Shown: positions 36,391 to 46,503, numbered from the stretch's first letter. The stretch: DNA of 64,000 nt from Croceicoccus sp. YJ47 (GCF_016745095.1 NZ_CP067087.1:1724501-1788500), one strand, 5' to 3'. Made by a program: numbers and translations. The notes: generated from the letters alone by a model not told the origin.

Positions 36391-37944
36391 ATGACGCGCC
36401 CTGCGATCCATGTGATGCGGCTTCTGCGATGGGGCCGCACGCTCGCCCGGCATGGTGCGTTGCGCATCGTGGAGGAAAACCCCGCGACGCCCGCGCCGGT
36501 GCGCCGGCTGTGCCGGATTGCACGGTTCGGCACGCGCCAGCCGCGCATCCCCGATTACGCCGCCGCGTTTCAGGAGATCGGCCCCGCCGCGATCAAGCTG
36601 GGGCAGACGCTCGCCACGCGGCCCGACCTCGTGGGCGAGGAAGCGGCGCGCAACCTGCTGTCGTTGCAGGATTCGCTCCCTCCGGTGCCGTTCGAACGCA
36701 TCTGCCGGGTGATCGAGGAAAGCTTCGAGCGCCCGATCGCCGCGCTCTATTCCAGTATCGAGGAAACGCCGATCGGCGCGGCCTCCATCGCGCAGGTGCA
36801 TAAGGCGGTCACGACCGAAGGCCGCACCGTCGCGGTCAAGGTGCAGCGGCCCGACGTCCGTGCGCAGTTCGCGCGCGACATCGACACGTTCGAATGGGCC
36901 GCCGCCCATCTCGAGGCGTTCGGCGGGGAGGCGACGCGGCTGCGCCCGCGCCTCACCATCGCCAATTTCAAACGCTGGACCCTGCGGGAGCTGGACTTGC
37001 GGCGCGAGGCGGCGTCGGCGTCCGAACTGGCGCAGGGGATGAGCGCGGTGCCCGGTTTCCGCGTGCCCGACATCGACTGGGACCGGACCAATGGCCGCGT
37101 CCTGACGATGGAATGGATCGACGGGGTGAAAATCGCCGACCGGGACCGCCTGATCGAGGCGGGGCACGATTTGCCCGACATCGCCAACCGGCTGGTGCTG
37201 GGTTTCCTGCGACAGGCGATCAGCGCCGGGTTCTTCCACGCCGACATGCATCAGGGAAACCTGTTCGTGACGGCGGACGGCACCATCGTCGCCATTGATT
37301 TCGGCATCATGGGCCGCATCGACAGGCAGGCGCGAAGCTGGCTTGCCGAGATTCTCTACGGCTTGACCACCGGCGATTACCGCCGCGTCGCCGAAATCCA
37401 TTTCGAGGCGCAATATGTGCCGAGCTACCATTCGGTCGAGGAATTCGCCACGGCCCTGCGCGCGGTGGGCGAACCCATGCGCGGCAAGCCGGTCAGCGAA
37501 TTGTCCGTGGGACAGATGCTCGACGGGTTGTTCGCCATCACCCGCGATTTCGACATGATGACGCAGCCGCATCTGCTGCTTCTTCAAAAAACGATGGTCA
37601 TGGTGGAGGGGATCGCGACCTCGCTCGACCCTGGCATCAACCTTTGGGACACGGCGGCCCCCTATGTCCGCGAATGGATCCGCGACGAGCTGGGCCCGGA
37701 GGCGGCGATTGCCGACCGCATTCGCGAGGATACGGATACGCTGCTGCGCCTGCCCGGCCTCATCCGCCGGATCGAGGACATGTTCCCGGCCAAGGGCGGC
37801 GCGCCGGAGGCACCGCCCCTGCCGCATATAGAGCTGATCTGGGAACGGCGGGAGCGCAAGGGCGGCGGGTTCTGGCCCTATGTGCTGTCGGCGGGCGTCG
37901 GCGCGGCGGCGGCCTATGGGGCGCTGGCGGCCGGGTTGTTCTGA
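36391..37944 (+). CDS. ubiB: UbiB, ABC1-type protein kinase-like ubiquinone biosynthesis protein
   Basis: Atypical kinase-like ATPase needed for ubiquinone synthesis; 517 residues. The KxGQ motif is in AAIKLGQTLATRPDL, the Ala-rich loop is PIGAASIAQVHKA, the catalytic segment is HADMHQGNLFV, and the metal-binding segment is AIDFGIMGRI. A C-terminal hydrophobic segment (WPYVLSAGVGAAAAYGALAA) anchors it in the membrane. It is closely spaced between ubiE and coaBC. Confidence 0.95.
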   Translation: MTRPAIHVMRLLRWGRTLARHGALRIVEENPATPAPVRRLCRIARFGTRQPRIPDYAAAFQEIGPAAIKLGQTLATRPDLVGEEAARNLLSLQDSLPPVPFERICRVIEESFERPIAALYSSIEETPIGAASIAQVHKAVTTEGRTVAVKVQRPDVRAQFARDIDTFEWAAAHLEAFGGEATRLRPRLTIANFKRWTLRELDLRREAASASELAQGMSAVPGFRVPDIDWDRTNGRVLTMEWIDGVKIADRDRLIEAGHDLPDIANRLVLGFLRQAISAGFFHADMHQGNLFVTADGTIVAIDFGIMGRIDRQARSWLAEILYGLTTGDYRRVAEIHFEAQYVPSYHSVEEFATALRAVGEPMRGKPVSELSVGQMLDGLFAITRDFDMMTQPHLLLLQKTMVMVEGIATSLDPGINLWDTAAPYVREWIRDELGPEAAIADRIREDTDTLLRLPGLIRRIEDMFPAKGGAPEAPPLPHIELIWERRERKGGGFWPYVLSAGVGAAAAYGALAAGLF

Positions 37945-37965
37945 CGCGGGCATGGACGGGGCGGC

Positions 37966-39204
37966 ATGAAGATATTGCTGATCATCGGCGGCGGGATCGC
38001 GGCCTATAAATCGTGCGAACTCGTCCGGCTCATCCGCAAGGGCGGGGGCGAGGTGACCTGCGTGCTGACCGAGGGGGGCGCGCATTTCGTCACCGCGATG
38101 ACGCTCGCGGCCTTGAGCGAAAATGTGGTGCACACCACGCTCTGGGATCTCAAGAACGAGACCGAGATGGGGCATATCCAGCTTTCGCGGCAGGCCGATC
38201 TCGTCGTGGTGTGCCCCGCCACCGCCGATCTCATGGCGAAGATGGCGGCGGGCATCGCCGACGATCTGGCAACGACGCTGCTGCTTGCCACGGATAAACC
38301 GGTGCTGATCGCGCCGGCGATGAACGTGCGCATGTGGCAGCATCCCGCGACGCAGCGCAATGTCGCCCGGCTGCGCGCCGATGGCATCGCCGTGATGGAG
38401 CCGGACGAGGGCGCGATGGCCTGCGGCGAATACGGGCCGGGGCGCCTGCCCGAGCCGGATGCGATATTCGGGGCGATTCGCGAAACGCTCGACAACGGCA
38501 CCGATCCGCTTGCCGGACAGCCCGATTTTTCCGCCACGGCACATCGCCGGCTGTTCGGGCGCCATGTGCTCGTCACGGCAGGTCCGACGCACGAGGCGAT
38601 CGACCCGGTCCGCTACATCGCCAACCGGTCGAGCGGAAAGCAGGGCTTTGCCATTGCCGCCGCCGCCGCCGCGATGGGCGCGCGCGTCACGCTGGTCGCC
38701 GGGCCGGTCACGCTGGCGACGCCGCCGGGCGTGGACCGGATCGACGTGGAAAGCGCGCGGGAGATGCAGGCCGCGGTGGACGACGCGCTGCCCGCCGATG
38801 TCGCGGTGATGGTCGCCGCGGTCGCCGACTGGCGCGCCGCCGATGTGCGCGATCAGAAGATCAAGAAGGACGGGTCGGGGCAGATTCCTCCCCTCGCGCT
38901 CGAACAGAATCCCGATATTCTGCGCATGCTCGCCCAGTCGGATCGGCGGCCCGCGCTGCTCGTCGGGTTTGCCGCCGAAACGCAGGACGTGCTCGCCCAT
39001 GCGGAGGCGAAACGCCGCGCAAAACAGGTGGACTGGATCGTGGCCAACGACGTGTCGGGCGACGTGATGGGCGGCGATGCGAATGCCGTGCATGTCATCG
39101 ACGCCCACGGCACCGAAAGCTGGAATGCCATGGCGAAGGATGCGGTCGCCCGCGCGCTGGTGACGCGCATGGCGGACACGCTCGACAAGAAGGACAGGCC
39201 ATGA
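37966..39204 (+). CDS. coaBC: Bifunctional phosphopantothenoylcysteine decarboxylase/synthetase
   Basis: Two consecutive steps of coenzyme A synthesis; 412 residues. The N-terminal CoaC flavoprotein part has GGIAAYKSCELVRLI and the substrate-binding APAMNVRMWQHPATQRN. The C-terminal CoaB part has AGPTHEAIDPVRYIANRSSG and the catalytic Lys in KIKKDGSG. The stop overlaps the dut start by ATGA. The CoaC catalytic His is in the segment MGHIQLSRQADLVVVCPATA. Confidence 0.96.
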   Translation: MKILLIIGGGIAAYKSCELVRLIRKGGGEVTCVLTEGGAHFVTAMTLAALSENVVHTTLWDLKNETEMGHIQLSRQADLVVVCPATADLMAKMAAGIADDLATTLLLATDKPVLIAPAMNVRMWQHPATQRNVARLRADGIAVMEPDEGAMACGEYGPGRLPEPDAIFGAIRETLDNGTDPLAGQPDFSATAHRRLFGRHVLVTAGPTHEAIDPVRYIANRSSGKQGFAIAAAAAAMGARVTLVAGPVTLATPPGVDRIDVESAREMQAAVDDALPADVAVMVAAVADWRAADVRDQKIKKDGSGQIPPLALEQNPDILRMLAQSDRRPALLVGFAAETQDVLAHAEAKRRAKQVDWIVANDVSGDVMGGDANAVHVIDAHGTESWNAMAKDAVARALVTRMADTLDKKDRP

Positions 39205-39647
39205 CCACGGTGCGTTTCAGCCGGGTGGAGGGCAATGATCTCCCGCTCCCCCATTATGCGAGTGCGGGGGCGGCGGGCATGGATCTGCGCGCGTTTTTGC
39301 CCGACGGTGCGGTGACGCTGGCGCCCGGCGAACTGGCTTTGGTGTCGACCGGGTTTCGCGTGGAACTGCCACGCGGGACGGAAATGCAGATCCGCCCGCG
39401 GTCGGGCATGGCGCTCAAGCACCGGATCATCGTGCCCAACAGCCCCGGCACGGTCGACGAGGATTATCGCGGCGTGGTGATGGTGGGACTGCACAATCTC
39501 GGCGATGCGGCATTCACGATCGCGCATGGCGACCGGATCGCCCAGGCGGTCATCGCCGACGTGCGCCGCGTCGGAATCGAGGAAGCCGACGCATTGTCGG
39601 ACACCCTTCGCGGTGCGGCCGGCTTCGGATCGACCGGGCGGGATTGA
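39201..39647 (+). CDS. dut: dUTP diphosphatase
   Basis: Trimeric dUTPase that hydrolyses dUTP to dUMP and pyrophosphate; 148 residues. All five motifs are visible: AGMDLRAF, RPRSGMALKH, NSPGTVDEDYRGVV, GDRIAQAVIA and the C-terminal P-loop-like RGAAGFGSTG. It overlaps coaBC by four bases and closes the mutM-dut block. Convergent with phaB. Confidence 0.97.
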   Translation: MTTVRFSRVEGNDLPLPHYASAGAAGMDLRAFLPDGAVTLAPGELALVSTGFRVELPRGTEMQIRPRSGMALKHRIIVPNSPGTVDEDYRGVVMVGLHNLGDAAFTIAHGDRIAQAVIADVRRVGIEEADALSDTLRGAAGFGSTGRD

Positions 39648-39651
39648 TACG

Positions 39652-39688
39652 AAAAAGGGCGGCCCGTTCGCAAGAGAACGGACCGCCC
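39652..39688 (-). terminator. Intrinsic terminator of phaB
   Basis: GGGCGGCCCGTTC (39657-39669) pairs with GAACGGACCGCCC (39676-39688) except for one mismatch, with a 6-base loop. On the minus strand the stem is followed by TTTTTC (39651-39656), so it terminates phaB transcription. It may also slow plus-strand transcription from dut. Confidence 0.8.
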
Positions 39689-39711
39689 GATGCGAATCGC
39701 AGGCGATTCGA

Positions 39712-40434
39712 TCAATACATGTGTTGCCCGCCATTGATGCTGAGCGTGGAGCCGGTCACGAAGGTCGCATCCTCGGAACAGAAGAACGCGACGCCGCGCG
39801 CGATTTCGTCCGCATGGCCCAGCCGTCCGACCGGGATTTTCGCGATGATCTTTTCCAGCACGGGTTCCGGCACCGCCGCCACCATGTCGGTGTCGATATA
39901 ACCCGGCGCGATGGCGTTGACCGTCACGCCATATTTCGCGCCTTCCTGCGCCAGCGCCTTGGTAAAGCCGTGAATGCCGGATTTCGCCGCGGCATAGTTG
40001 ACCTGCCCGTATTGTCCGGCCTGGCCATTGACCGACCCGATATTCACGATGCGGCCCCATTTGCGTTCGCGCATGCCGGGGAACGTGGCCTTCGCCATGT
40101 TGAAGCAACCGCCGAGATTGATCCGCATCACCTCGTTCCAGTCGTCCCACGTCATCTTGTGCAGGACCCCGTCGCGGGTGATGCCGGCATTGTTGACGAC
40201 AATGTCGATGGGGCCGACATCCTCGGCGATCTGGCCGCAACCTTCCATCACCGCGTGGTGATCGCCGACGTCGAACTTGGCCGTCTTGATTCCGGTGCGC
40301 TCGCTGAACGCTTTCGCCTTTTCGTCATTGCCGGCGTAGTTGGCGACAACCGTGCATCCCATCTCGCGCAGGGCGAGGCTGATCCCTTCGCCAATGCCAC
40401 GTGTTCCGCCCGTAACCACTGCAATTTTCGACAT
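39712..40434 (-). CDS. phaB: Acetoacetyl-CoA reductase
   Basis: NADPH-dependent reductase that makes (R)-3-hydroxybutyryl-CoA for polyhydroxybutyrate; 240 residues. It has the SDR start AVVTGGTRGIGEGISLAL, NNAGITRD, and the catalytic Ser, Tyr and Lys in NIGSVNGQAGQYGQVNYAAAK. FFCSEDATFVTGSTLSINGG is typical of PhaB. The ATG at 40434 follows AAAGG by six bases; an upstream ATG at 40440 is less well placed. No phaA or phaC is adjacent. FabG-type activity is the main alternative. Confidence 0.92.
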   Translation of the reverse strand: MSKIAVVTGGTRGIGEGISLALREMGCTVVANYAGNDEKAKAFSERTGIKTAKFDVGDHHAVMEGCGQIAEDVGPIDIVVNNAGITRDGVLHKMTWDDWNEVMRINLGGCFNMAKATFPGMRERKWGRIVNIGSVNGQAGQYGQVNYAAAKSGIHGFTKALAQEGAKYGVTVNAIAPGYIDTDMVAAVPEPVLEKIIAKIPVGRLGHADEIARGVAFFCSEDATFVTGSTLSINGGQHMY

Positions 40435-40560
40435 GAACATCCTTTCCGCCTGCTCTCCTCTTCAAAAGGTTAGGGATAGCGGCGGACGGTCACAACCTCT
40501 TATTCGGTCGGATCGAAACTATGGCAATGCAGCAATTCGGCCACGCATCTGCGGCAGGAA

Positions 40561-41415
40561 TCAGAAGCGGAACTGCGTCCCGACATAGACGGCCTGCGCG
40601 TCCTGCTCCTCATCCGTGAGCGGGGCGATCCGGTTGCGGTCGGCGGAGTAGCGAAGGCCGGCGGTAACCTTCAAATTGCGGGCCACGCGATAGGCGCCGC
40701 CGACATCGACAGACACGTCGGACCCGGTTTCGCCGCCCCGGACCGTATCGACCGGGAACTGCCTCTCGTCGAGATTGACCGTGGCGCTGAACCGGCTGGG
40801 CTTTGCCTTCGACGGGGTAAAGCTGGACAGGTCGGGCATGTCGAGCTTGCGAACCTCGCCCGGCAGGGTCAGCGTGCGGTTCGCGCTTCCCGCAATGCCC
40901 GCGCCCGATCCGGCACGGCCGATCGTGTTCGATTCGCCGCGCTCGACGCCAAAACCCTGATAACCGCGCGCCATGCCCAAGTTGAAGGCGACAGGCGAAA
41001 TGCTGGGTATCGACGCGCCGCGACCGGCGTCCGATCCGCCGACCGCACCGGCGCGCATGGAAATGGCGCGGACCGTATCGGTGTTGACCCGTACGGCGAC
41101 CGTCACGGCGCGCTTGCCCGTTTTCTTCGCGCCGGCGGGGGTGAAACGGAAAATGCCGCTGTTGTCCTGCGCGTCGCCCTGCGCGCTGCTCAACCGTGCG
41201 AGCAGGCGGGGATCCGCGGAAGACGGGGTGAAAGCGGCAAGCCCGTCGGAGCCCACCGAAAGAATGCGCCCGGCCATCGATTCTGCGTCCGCCGTATCGA
41301 TCAGGCCATTGCTGGCGGCGGCGACCGCACTGGGCAGGGCCGCGACGAACGCAGCACCCGCCAGCAGGGCAATGCCCCACCGTTTCGTGCCGAATTTCGT
41401 ACCTTGCGACGCCAC
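40561..41415 (-). CDS. Secreted, predicted outer-membrane protein of unknown function
   Basis: A 284-residue protein with a signal peptide (RWGIALLAGAAFVAALPSAVAA). The mature part is low in Cys and rich in Ser, Gly and Arg. The C-terminal third shows alternating strands, VAGLRYS-like (KVTAGLRYSADRNRIAPL), and ends VYVGTQFRF; a terminal Phe is typical of beta-barrel proteins. GTG 41415 is the best start: AGGGGAT lies eight bases upstream and the signal peptide follows at once. A -10-like TATAAG lies about 40 bases before the start. I do not recognise a family. Confidence 0.65.
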   Translation of the reverse strand: MASQGTKFGTKRWGIALLAGAAFVAALPSAVAAASNGLIDTADAESMAGRILSVGSDGLAAFTPSSADPRLLARLSSAQGDAQDNSGIFRFTPAGAKKTGKRAVTVAVRVNTDTVRAISMRAGAVGGSDAGRGASIPSISPVAFNLGMARGYQGFGVERGESNTIGRAGSGAGIAGSANRTLTLPGEVRKLDMPDLSSFTPSKAKPSRFSATVNLDERQFPVDTVRGGETGSDVSVDVGGAYRVARNLKVTAGLRYSADRNRIAPLTDEEQDAQAVYVGTQFRF

Positions 41416-41790
41416 AGTCGTGATCCCCTGAATCTCACACGCCTTCCTTATACACTGGAAAGCTTTCGCCGTCATGACCCGATTGCAGGGTACGGCGACA
41501 TGCATGCATAACCTGTCGAAGGGCGCACTGCCAACCGAATGCGTAAGTTGGATGACAGTTCCCTGACCGACTGTTGCATCGAATCGACAGCCGCGTCGTC
41601 ATGGGGCACGCGGTTCGGCCTTCGTTCACGCCGGATCGGGCATCGATGGCGTGCGTGCAAAAACTTGCCGCCGAGGCGCGCACGGTGATAGAGCGCGCGA
41701 AACATGTGGCCCGCCCATCGCGGCGCGGGCCGATCCCTTGTGCCAGATGCGTTCGCCCCGGCGGGCGAATCGACGAACGAAAGTCCCGCA
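41416..41790. other. 375-base intergenic region between divergent genes
   Basis: No convincing gene is seen. It contains the minus-strand promoter-like pair ATGACG-17-TATAAG before the outer-membrane protein gene, the self-complementary ATGCATGCAT near 41501, and presumably the promoter of the DUF3576-leuS-lptE-holA unit. Short frames in this stretch lack ribosome sites and coding character. Confidence 0.5.
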
Positions 41791-42243
41791 ATGACCGGTC
41801 AACGCCCCCGCTTTTCCACTGTTTCTGCCGCTATCGCAGGGCTGGCCGCCCTGTCCGGATTGTCCGGGTGCGGCGGGTCCGAACGCGTGCAGACCGAAGC
41901 CGCCGCCGCGCAGGTCGCGACCATCGGCGTCAACAGCTATCTGTGGCGCGCCAGCCTCGACACGCTGTCCTTCATGCCGTTGGTGCAGGCCGACAGCGCG
42001 GGCGGGGTCATCGTGACCGACTGGTTCAGCAATCCCGAAAATCCGGTAGAACGCATGAAGATGACGGTCAGCATCCTCGACACCGACTTGCGCGCCGATG
42101 CGCTGCGCGTCGCGGCCAGCCGGCAGGTCGCGCAGGGCGGCGGATGGGTCGATGCGCCGGTACAGGCCGCCACGGTGCAGAAGCTGGAGGACATCATCCT
42201 CACCCGCGCCCGCGAATTGCGCCGCAACGCGGTGATCGGCTGA
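41791..42243 (+). CDS. DUF3576 lipoprotein
   Basis: A 150-residue protein with a lipoprotein signal ending LSGLSGCGG. The mature domain carries the DUF3576 signature: [20 protein letters not shown], then [19 protein letters not shown] and [19 protein letters not shown]. The family is alphaproteobacterial and lies just before leuS in most genomes, where it is linked to lipopolysaccharide transport by context only. It is the first gene of the leuS-lptE-holA unit, ending 19 bases before leuS. Confidence 0.9.
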   Translation: MTGQRPRFSTVSAAIAGLAALSGLSGCGGSERVQTEAAAAQVATIGVNSYLWRASLDTLSFMPLVQADSAGGVIVTDWFSNPENPVERMKMTVSILDTDLRADALRVAASRQVAQGGGWVDAPVQAATVQKLEDIILTRARELRRNAVIG

Positions 42244-42262
42244 TCCGGGGGATACGCGAGGC

Positions 42263-44788
42263 ATGAGCGAAGAGCGTTTCGATCCGTCGCAGGCTGACGG
42301 GCGCTGGCAGCGCGCGTGGGACGATGCGGAAACCTTCCGCGCCGATTCGGCGAGCGCGAAGCCCAAAAGCTATGTGCTGGAGATGTTTCCCTACCCGTCC
42401 GGGCGCATCCATATCGGGCATGTCCGCAATTACACGATGGGCGACGTGCTCGCGCGGTATAAAAAAGCGACGGGGCACGAAGTGCTGCACCCGATGGGCT
42501 GGGACGCGTTCGGCATGCCGGCCGAGAACGCCGCCATGGAAAAGGGCGTGCACCCCGGCGGATGGACCCGCGAGAATATCTCCAACATGAAGGCGCAGCT
42601 CAAACGGCTGGGCTTCGCGCTCGACTGGACGCGCGAATTCGCCACCTGCGATCCCGAATATTACGGGCATGAGCAGGCGCTGTTCCTCGCGCTTTACGAG
42701 GCGGGGCTGGTCTATCGCAAGGAAAGCGCGGTCAACTGGGATCCGGTCGACATGACCGTGCTCGCGAATGAGCAGGTGATCGACGGGCGCGGCTGGCGTT
42801 CGGGCGCCTTGGTGGAAAAGCGCAAGCTGTCGCAGTGGTTCTTGAAGATCACGCAATTTGCCGACGAATTGCTCGACGGTCTTGGCAATCTCGACATGTG
42901 GCCGGACAAGGTGCGGCTGATGCAGGAGAACTGGATCGGCAAGTCGCAGGGCCTGCAATTCCATTTCAAGGGCAGCAATTTCGACGAGGAGATCGAGGTC
43001 TACTCGACCCGGCCCGACACGATCTTCGGCGCCAGCTTCATCGCCATCGCGGCCGAGCATCCGATTGCCCGCGCACTTGCCGACACGTCGGGCGAGGCGG
43101 CCGCCTTTATCGAGACGTGCCGCGCCGGCGGCACCACCGCGGCGGAGCTGGAGACGGCGGAGAAGCTGGGATACGATACGGGCCTTCGCTCCGCTCACCC
43201 GTTCACGGGTGAGGAATTGCCGGTCTATATCGCCAATTTCGTGTTGATGGATTACGGCACCGGCGCGGTGATGGGCGTGCCCGGCCATGACAGCCGCGAC
43301 TTCGAATTCGCGACCAAATACGGCCTGCCGATCCGGCGTGTCGTCGCCGCCAGCGCGGAGGAGGCGGACAAGCCTTTCGCCGGGGAGGCCGAGGCGGGCG
43401 AGGGCGTCATCGTCCATTCCGATTTCCTCGACGGCATGAGCGTCGCCGATGCCAAGGCAGAGGTGATCGCCCGCGCGCAAAAAGGCACGTGGGGCGAAGG
43501 CAAGACCGTGTGGCGCCTGCGCGACTGGGGCGTGAGCCGTCAGCGTTACTGGGGCACGCCGATCCCGTTCATCCATTGCGCGGATTGCGGCGTGGTGCCT
43601 GCGCCATTGGACAGCCTGCCGATCACGCTCCCCGAGGATGTCGATTTTCAGACGCCGGGCAATCCGCTCGAACGGCACGCGACGTGGAAGCATGCCGATT
43701 GCCCGAAATGCGGCGGCAAGGCGGAGCGGGAGACCGACACGCTCGACACTTTCGTCGATTCCAGCTGGTATTTCCTGCGCTTTGCGAGCCAGCCTGCCGA
43801 CCGGCCGTTCGATCCGGCGGAAATTTCCGCATGGTTGCCGGTCGATCAGTATATCGGCGGGATCGAGCATGCGATCCTGCACCTGCTCTATGCGCGGTTC
43901 TGGACGCGGGCACTGAAACATATCGGCATGATCGACGTCGCCGAACCGTTCCGGCAATTGTTCACGCAAGGCATGGTGACGCACGAGACCTACTCGCGCA
44001 CCGGTCCCAACGGGCAGCCGGTCTATTACGCGCCGTCGGAAATCAGCCGTGCGGCAGAGAGCGCCACGTTGAAGGACGACGGCGGCACGGTCGACATCGG
44101 CCGCGTCATCAAGATGTCGAAGTCGAAGAAGAACGTCGTCGACCCGGACGAGATCATCGCGCAATATGGCGCCGATGCGGTGCGCTGGTTCATGCTCTCC
44201 GACAGCCCGCCCGAACGCGACCTGCCGTGGAGCGAGGCGGGCATCGAGGGCTGTGGCCGCTTCGTACAGCGTCTGTGGCGCCTGTTCGGACAGATCGACG
44301 ATGCCGCCACGGGCGAGGACAAGCCGCTCGCCCGCAAGACGCACCAGGCCATCGCCGCGGTTGGCGAGGATATCGAGGCCTTGTCCTTCAACAAGGCGGT
44401 GGCGCGGATTTACGAGCTGACCAATGCGACCGAAAAGGCGGCGCCATCGGCCAGCCGCAACGATGCCATTCGCGCCCTGATGCATCTCGCCAGCCCGATG
44501 ATGCCCCATCTGTGCGAGGAAGCCTGGTCGCGCAGCGGCGCCGACGGGCTGATCGCCGATGCGCCCTGGCCGGATGTGGACGAGAGCCTGCTGATCGAGG
44601 ACGAGGTCACCATCGCCGTGCAGATCAAGGGCAAGCTGCGCGATACGCTGACCGTGGCGAAGGGCTTGCCCAAGCACGAGCTGGAGCGGCTCGCGCTCGA
44701 AAGCGAGAAGGTGCAGCGCAATCTCGACGGGGCGGAAATCCGCAAGGTGATCGTGGTGCCCGACCGGCTGGTCAATCTGGTCGTATGA
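42263..44788 (+). CDS. leuS: Leucine-tRNA ligase
   Basis: Class Ia aminoacyl-tRNA synthetase; 841 residues. The HIGH motif is in [19 protein letters not shown] and KMSKS in [17 protein letters not shown]. The CP1 editing domain is present ([17 protein letters not shown] and [14 protein letters not shown]). The C-terminal tRNA-binding region ends [14 protein letters not shown]. Its stop overlaps the lptE start. Confidence 0.98.
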   Translation: MSEERFDPSQADGRWQRAWDDAETFRADSASAKPKSYVLEMFPYPSGRIHIGHVRNYTMGDVLARYKKATGHEVLHPMGWDAFGMPAENAAMEKGVHPGGWTRENISNMKAQLKRLGFALDWTREFATCDPEYYGHEQALFLALYEAGLVYRKESAVNWDPVDMTVLANEQVIDGRGWRSGALVEKRKLSQWFLKITQFADELLDGLGNLDMWPDKVRLMQENWIGKSQGLQFHFKGSNFDEEIEVYSTRPDTIFGASFIAIAAEHPIARALADTSGEAAAFIETCRAGGTTAAELETAEKLGYDTGLRSAHPFTGEELPVYIANFVLMDYGTGAVMGVPGHDSRDFEFATKYGLPIRRVVAASAEEADKPFAGEAEAGEGVIVHSDFLDGMSVADAKAEVIARAQKGTWGEGKTVWRLRDWGVSRQRYWGTPIPFIHCADCGVVPAPLDSLPITLPEDVDFQTPGNPLERHATWKHADCPKCGGKAERETDTLDTFVDSSWYFLRFASQPADRPFDPAEISAWLPVDQYIGGIEHAILHLLYARFWTRALKHIGMIDVAEPFRQLFTQGMVTHETYSRTGPNGQPVYYAPSEISRAAESATLKDDGGTVDIGRVIKMSKSKKNVVDPDEIIAQYGADAVRWFMLSDSPPERDLPWSEAGIEGCGRFVQRLWRLFGQIDDAATGEDKPLARKTHQAIAAVGEDIEALSFNKAVARIYELTNATEKAAPSASRNDAIRALMHLASPMMPHLCEEAWSRSGADGLIADAPWPDVDESLLIEDEVTIAVQIKGKLRDTLTVAKGLPKHELERLALESEKVQRNLDGAEIRKVIVVPDRLVNLVV

Positions 44789-45303
44789 TGCGCGCGGCGG
44801 CTCTTCTCCTCGCGCTGGCGGCGGGCTCGCTGAGCGGATGCGGGTTGCAGCCGGTCTATGCCGGCGGCGGCAACGGGGCGGTCGCGTCCGGCCTGTCCGA
44901 CATCGCCGTCGCCCCGATCGAGGGGCAATCCGGCTGGCTGATGCGCGACGCCCTGATCGAGCGGCTGGGTGCGGGGGCGGATCGCGGCGGCGCGGCGCGC
45001 TATCGGCTCGACGTGCGGCTCGACAACCGGCTCGAAGGGTTGGGGCTGTTGAAGGATGACACCATCGGCCGCGAGCGCCGCACCTTGCGCGCGCGGTACC
45101 GGCTGGTCGACATTGCCAGCGGCGAAGTCGTGCTCGACACCACCTCCGGTTCCGACGCGGGCGTCGATGTCGTGTCGAGCGAATATGCCACCATCGCGGC
45201 GGAGCAGAGCGCGCTCGAAAACCTGACGCAGGTGGTGGCGGACCGGATCGTGGCGACGCTCGCGCTCAAATTGCGCGGTGGTCGCGGCGCCGCGACCCGG
45301 TGA
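44785..45303 (+). CDS. lptE: LPS assembly lipoprotein LptE
   Basis: Outer-membrane lipoprotein that plugs the LptD barrel in lipopolysaccharide export; 172 residues. The signal is [17 protein letters not shown] and the lipobox is followed by GLQPVYAGG, the hallmark start of alphaproteobacterial LptE. The mature domain includes [23 protein letters not shown] 44785 overlaps the leuS stop (ATGA), and a second ATG follows at 44788. holA comes next, an order conserved in many proteobacteria. Confidence 0.92.
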   Translation: MMRAAALLLALAAGSLSGCGLQPVYAGGGNGAVASGLSDIAVAPIEGQSGWLMRDALIERLGAGADRGGAARYRLDVRLDNRLEGLGLLKDDTIGRERRTLRARYRLVDIASGEVVLDTTSGSDAGVDVVSSEYATIAAEQSALENLTQVVADRIVATLALKLRGGRGAATR

Positions 45304-45333
45304 CGGAGACGGCGCGGTGAAGGCCCCACCGAC

Positions 45334-46368
45334 ATGAAGGCGAAGAACAGCAATTTCGGGCAAATCGCCCCGCGGGCGGCGCAGGCGGCGAAAATCTTCT
45401 TTTTCTGCGGACCGGACGAATCCGGCGCGCATGCCGCGGCAACCCGGATCGTCACCCTGCTGGGTGAAAGGGCGGGGGAGCGTGTCGAAATCGGCGGCGC
45501 CGAATTGCGCCGCGATCCGGTGCGGCTGGCGGATGAGACTCGCTCGACGTCGCTGTTCGGCGATGCGCGGCATATCGTCGTGCGTGCGCAGGGGGAAGAG
45601 GCGCTCGACGCGCTGAAAATCCTGACCGAGAGCGAGGCTGTCGCCGATGGCTGGCCCGTCCTGATCCTGGCATCGGGGGCGACGGACAAATCGCGCAGTG
45701 CCAAATTGCTGGAAAAGCGGGACGATGCGCTGGTCGCGATGTTCTATCCGCCCGACCTGCGCTCGGTAACGACGGACGTGCGGCAGATGGCCGATGCCGC
45801 CGGCCTGCGGATGGGCTCGGACCTGGCGCAGCGGATTGCGGGGTCGGTCGGTCTCGACACGCGCATGGCGGGCTCGGAGATCGCGAAGCTGGCGCTCTAT
45901 CTCGATGCCGCGCCGGAAGCGCCGCGCACGGTCGAAGCGGCGGACATCGACGCGATCGGCGCGGAAACCGAGGACGATAATCTTAACCCGCTGGTCGATG
46001 CGGTGCTGTCGGGCGATCTGCGCCGATTGCCCGATGAGTTGTCGCGCTTCGTGCAGCTTTCGCTGAACCCGGTCGGCGCGGTGCTGGCGATGGAGCGCCG
46101 CGCTTCGCAGCTCAGCACCCTGTCGGCGCGCATGGGGAACCGGCCCGACGCCGCGGCGTTCGTCGGGCAGCAACCGGATGTTTTCTTTCGCGACAAGCCC
46201 GCGATCGCGGACCAGCTGGCGCGTTGGCGCGGGCCTCGGCTGGCGCGGCTCTGTACGCGGCTGGTCGATCTGCATCGGCAATTGTTGAAAGATAGCGCCG
46301 CTGCGGAACTTAATTTCCGGATCGCATGCACAAACATCGCCCGCGCCGCGTTTCAAAATAGAACATAA
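45334..46368 (+). CDS. holA: DNA polymerase III subunit delta
   Basis: Clamp-loader subunit that opens the beta ring; 344 residues. The N-terminal part has KIFFFCGPDESGAHAAATRI, lacking a functional P-loop as expected, and TRSTSLFGDARHIVVR. The C-terminal collar domain includes FVQLSLNPVGAVLAMERRAS and LRFACTNI-like NFRIACTNIARAAF. It follows lptE after 30 bases and ends the leuS unit. Confidence 0.92.
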   Translation: MKAKNSNFGQIAPRAAQAAKIFFFCGPDESGAHAAATRIVTLLGERAGERVEIGGAELRRDPVRLADETRSTSLFGDARHIVVRAQGEEALDALKILTESEAVADGWPVLILASGATDKSRSAKLLEKRDDALVAMFYPPDLRSVTTDVRQMADAAGLRMGSDLAQRIAGSVGLDTRMAGSEIAKLALYLDAAPEAPRTVEAADIDAIGAETEDDNLNPLVDAVLSGDLRRLPDELSRFVQLSLNPVGAVLAMERRASQLSTLSARMGNRPDAAAFVGQQPDVFFRDKPAIADQLARWRGPRLARLCTRLVDLHRQLLKDSAAAELNFRIACTNIARAAFQNRT

Positions 46369-46400
46369 ATAATTTCACGCATGCTGCGTTAGCTAAATGT

Positions 46401-46429
46401 TTGCCACTTTGGGGTTCGCGGCCTATATG
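46401..46429 (+). promoter_or_regulatory. Candidate promoter of the EPS locus
   Basis: TTGCCA and TATATG are separated by 17 bases in the 135-base gap after holA. The boxes match five and four of six consensus bases. It would transcribe the sugar transferase gene with a leader of about 70 bases that includes the hairpin at 46456-46479. Confidence 0.45.
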
Positions 46430-46455
46430 CTGCTATGCAACATAAATGACCCAAG

Positions 46456-46479
46456 CGTCTCGGGTCGATCCGCGAGACG
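46456..46479. promoter_or_regulatory. Perfect dyad in the leader of the EPS initiating transferase
   Basis: CGTCTCG (46456-46462) and CGAGACG (46473-46479) form a perfect 7-bp stem; GG/CC inside can add two pairs with one bulge. It lies about 25 bases before the start codon and downstream of the candidate promoter. It could be an operator or an RNA hairpin. No T-run follows. Confidence 0.4.
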
Positions 46480-46503
46480 ACGAACCCAGGACGGGATCAT
46501 GCC

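Noticed and set aside
36343-39108. Very long minus-strand frame (over 900 codons) antisense to ubiB and coaBC
   Set aside because: High-G+C genes often leave the opposite strand open. The translation is Arg/His/Ala/Pro-rich with no domain, while the plus strand encodes clear UbiB and CoaBC.
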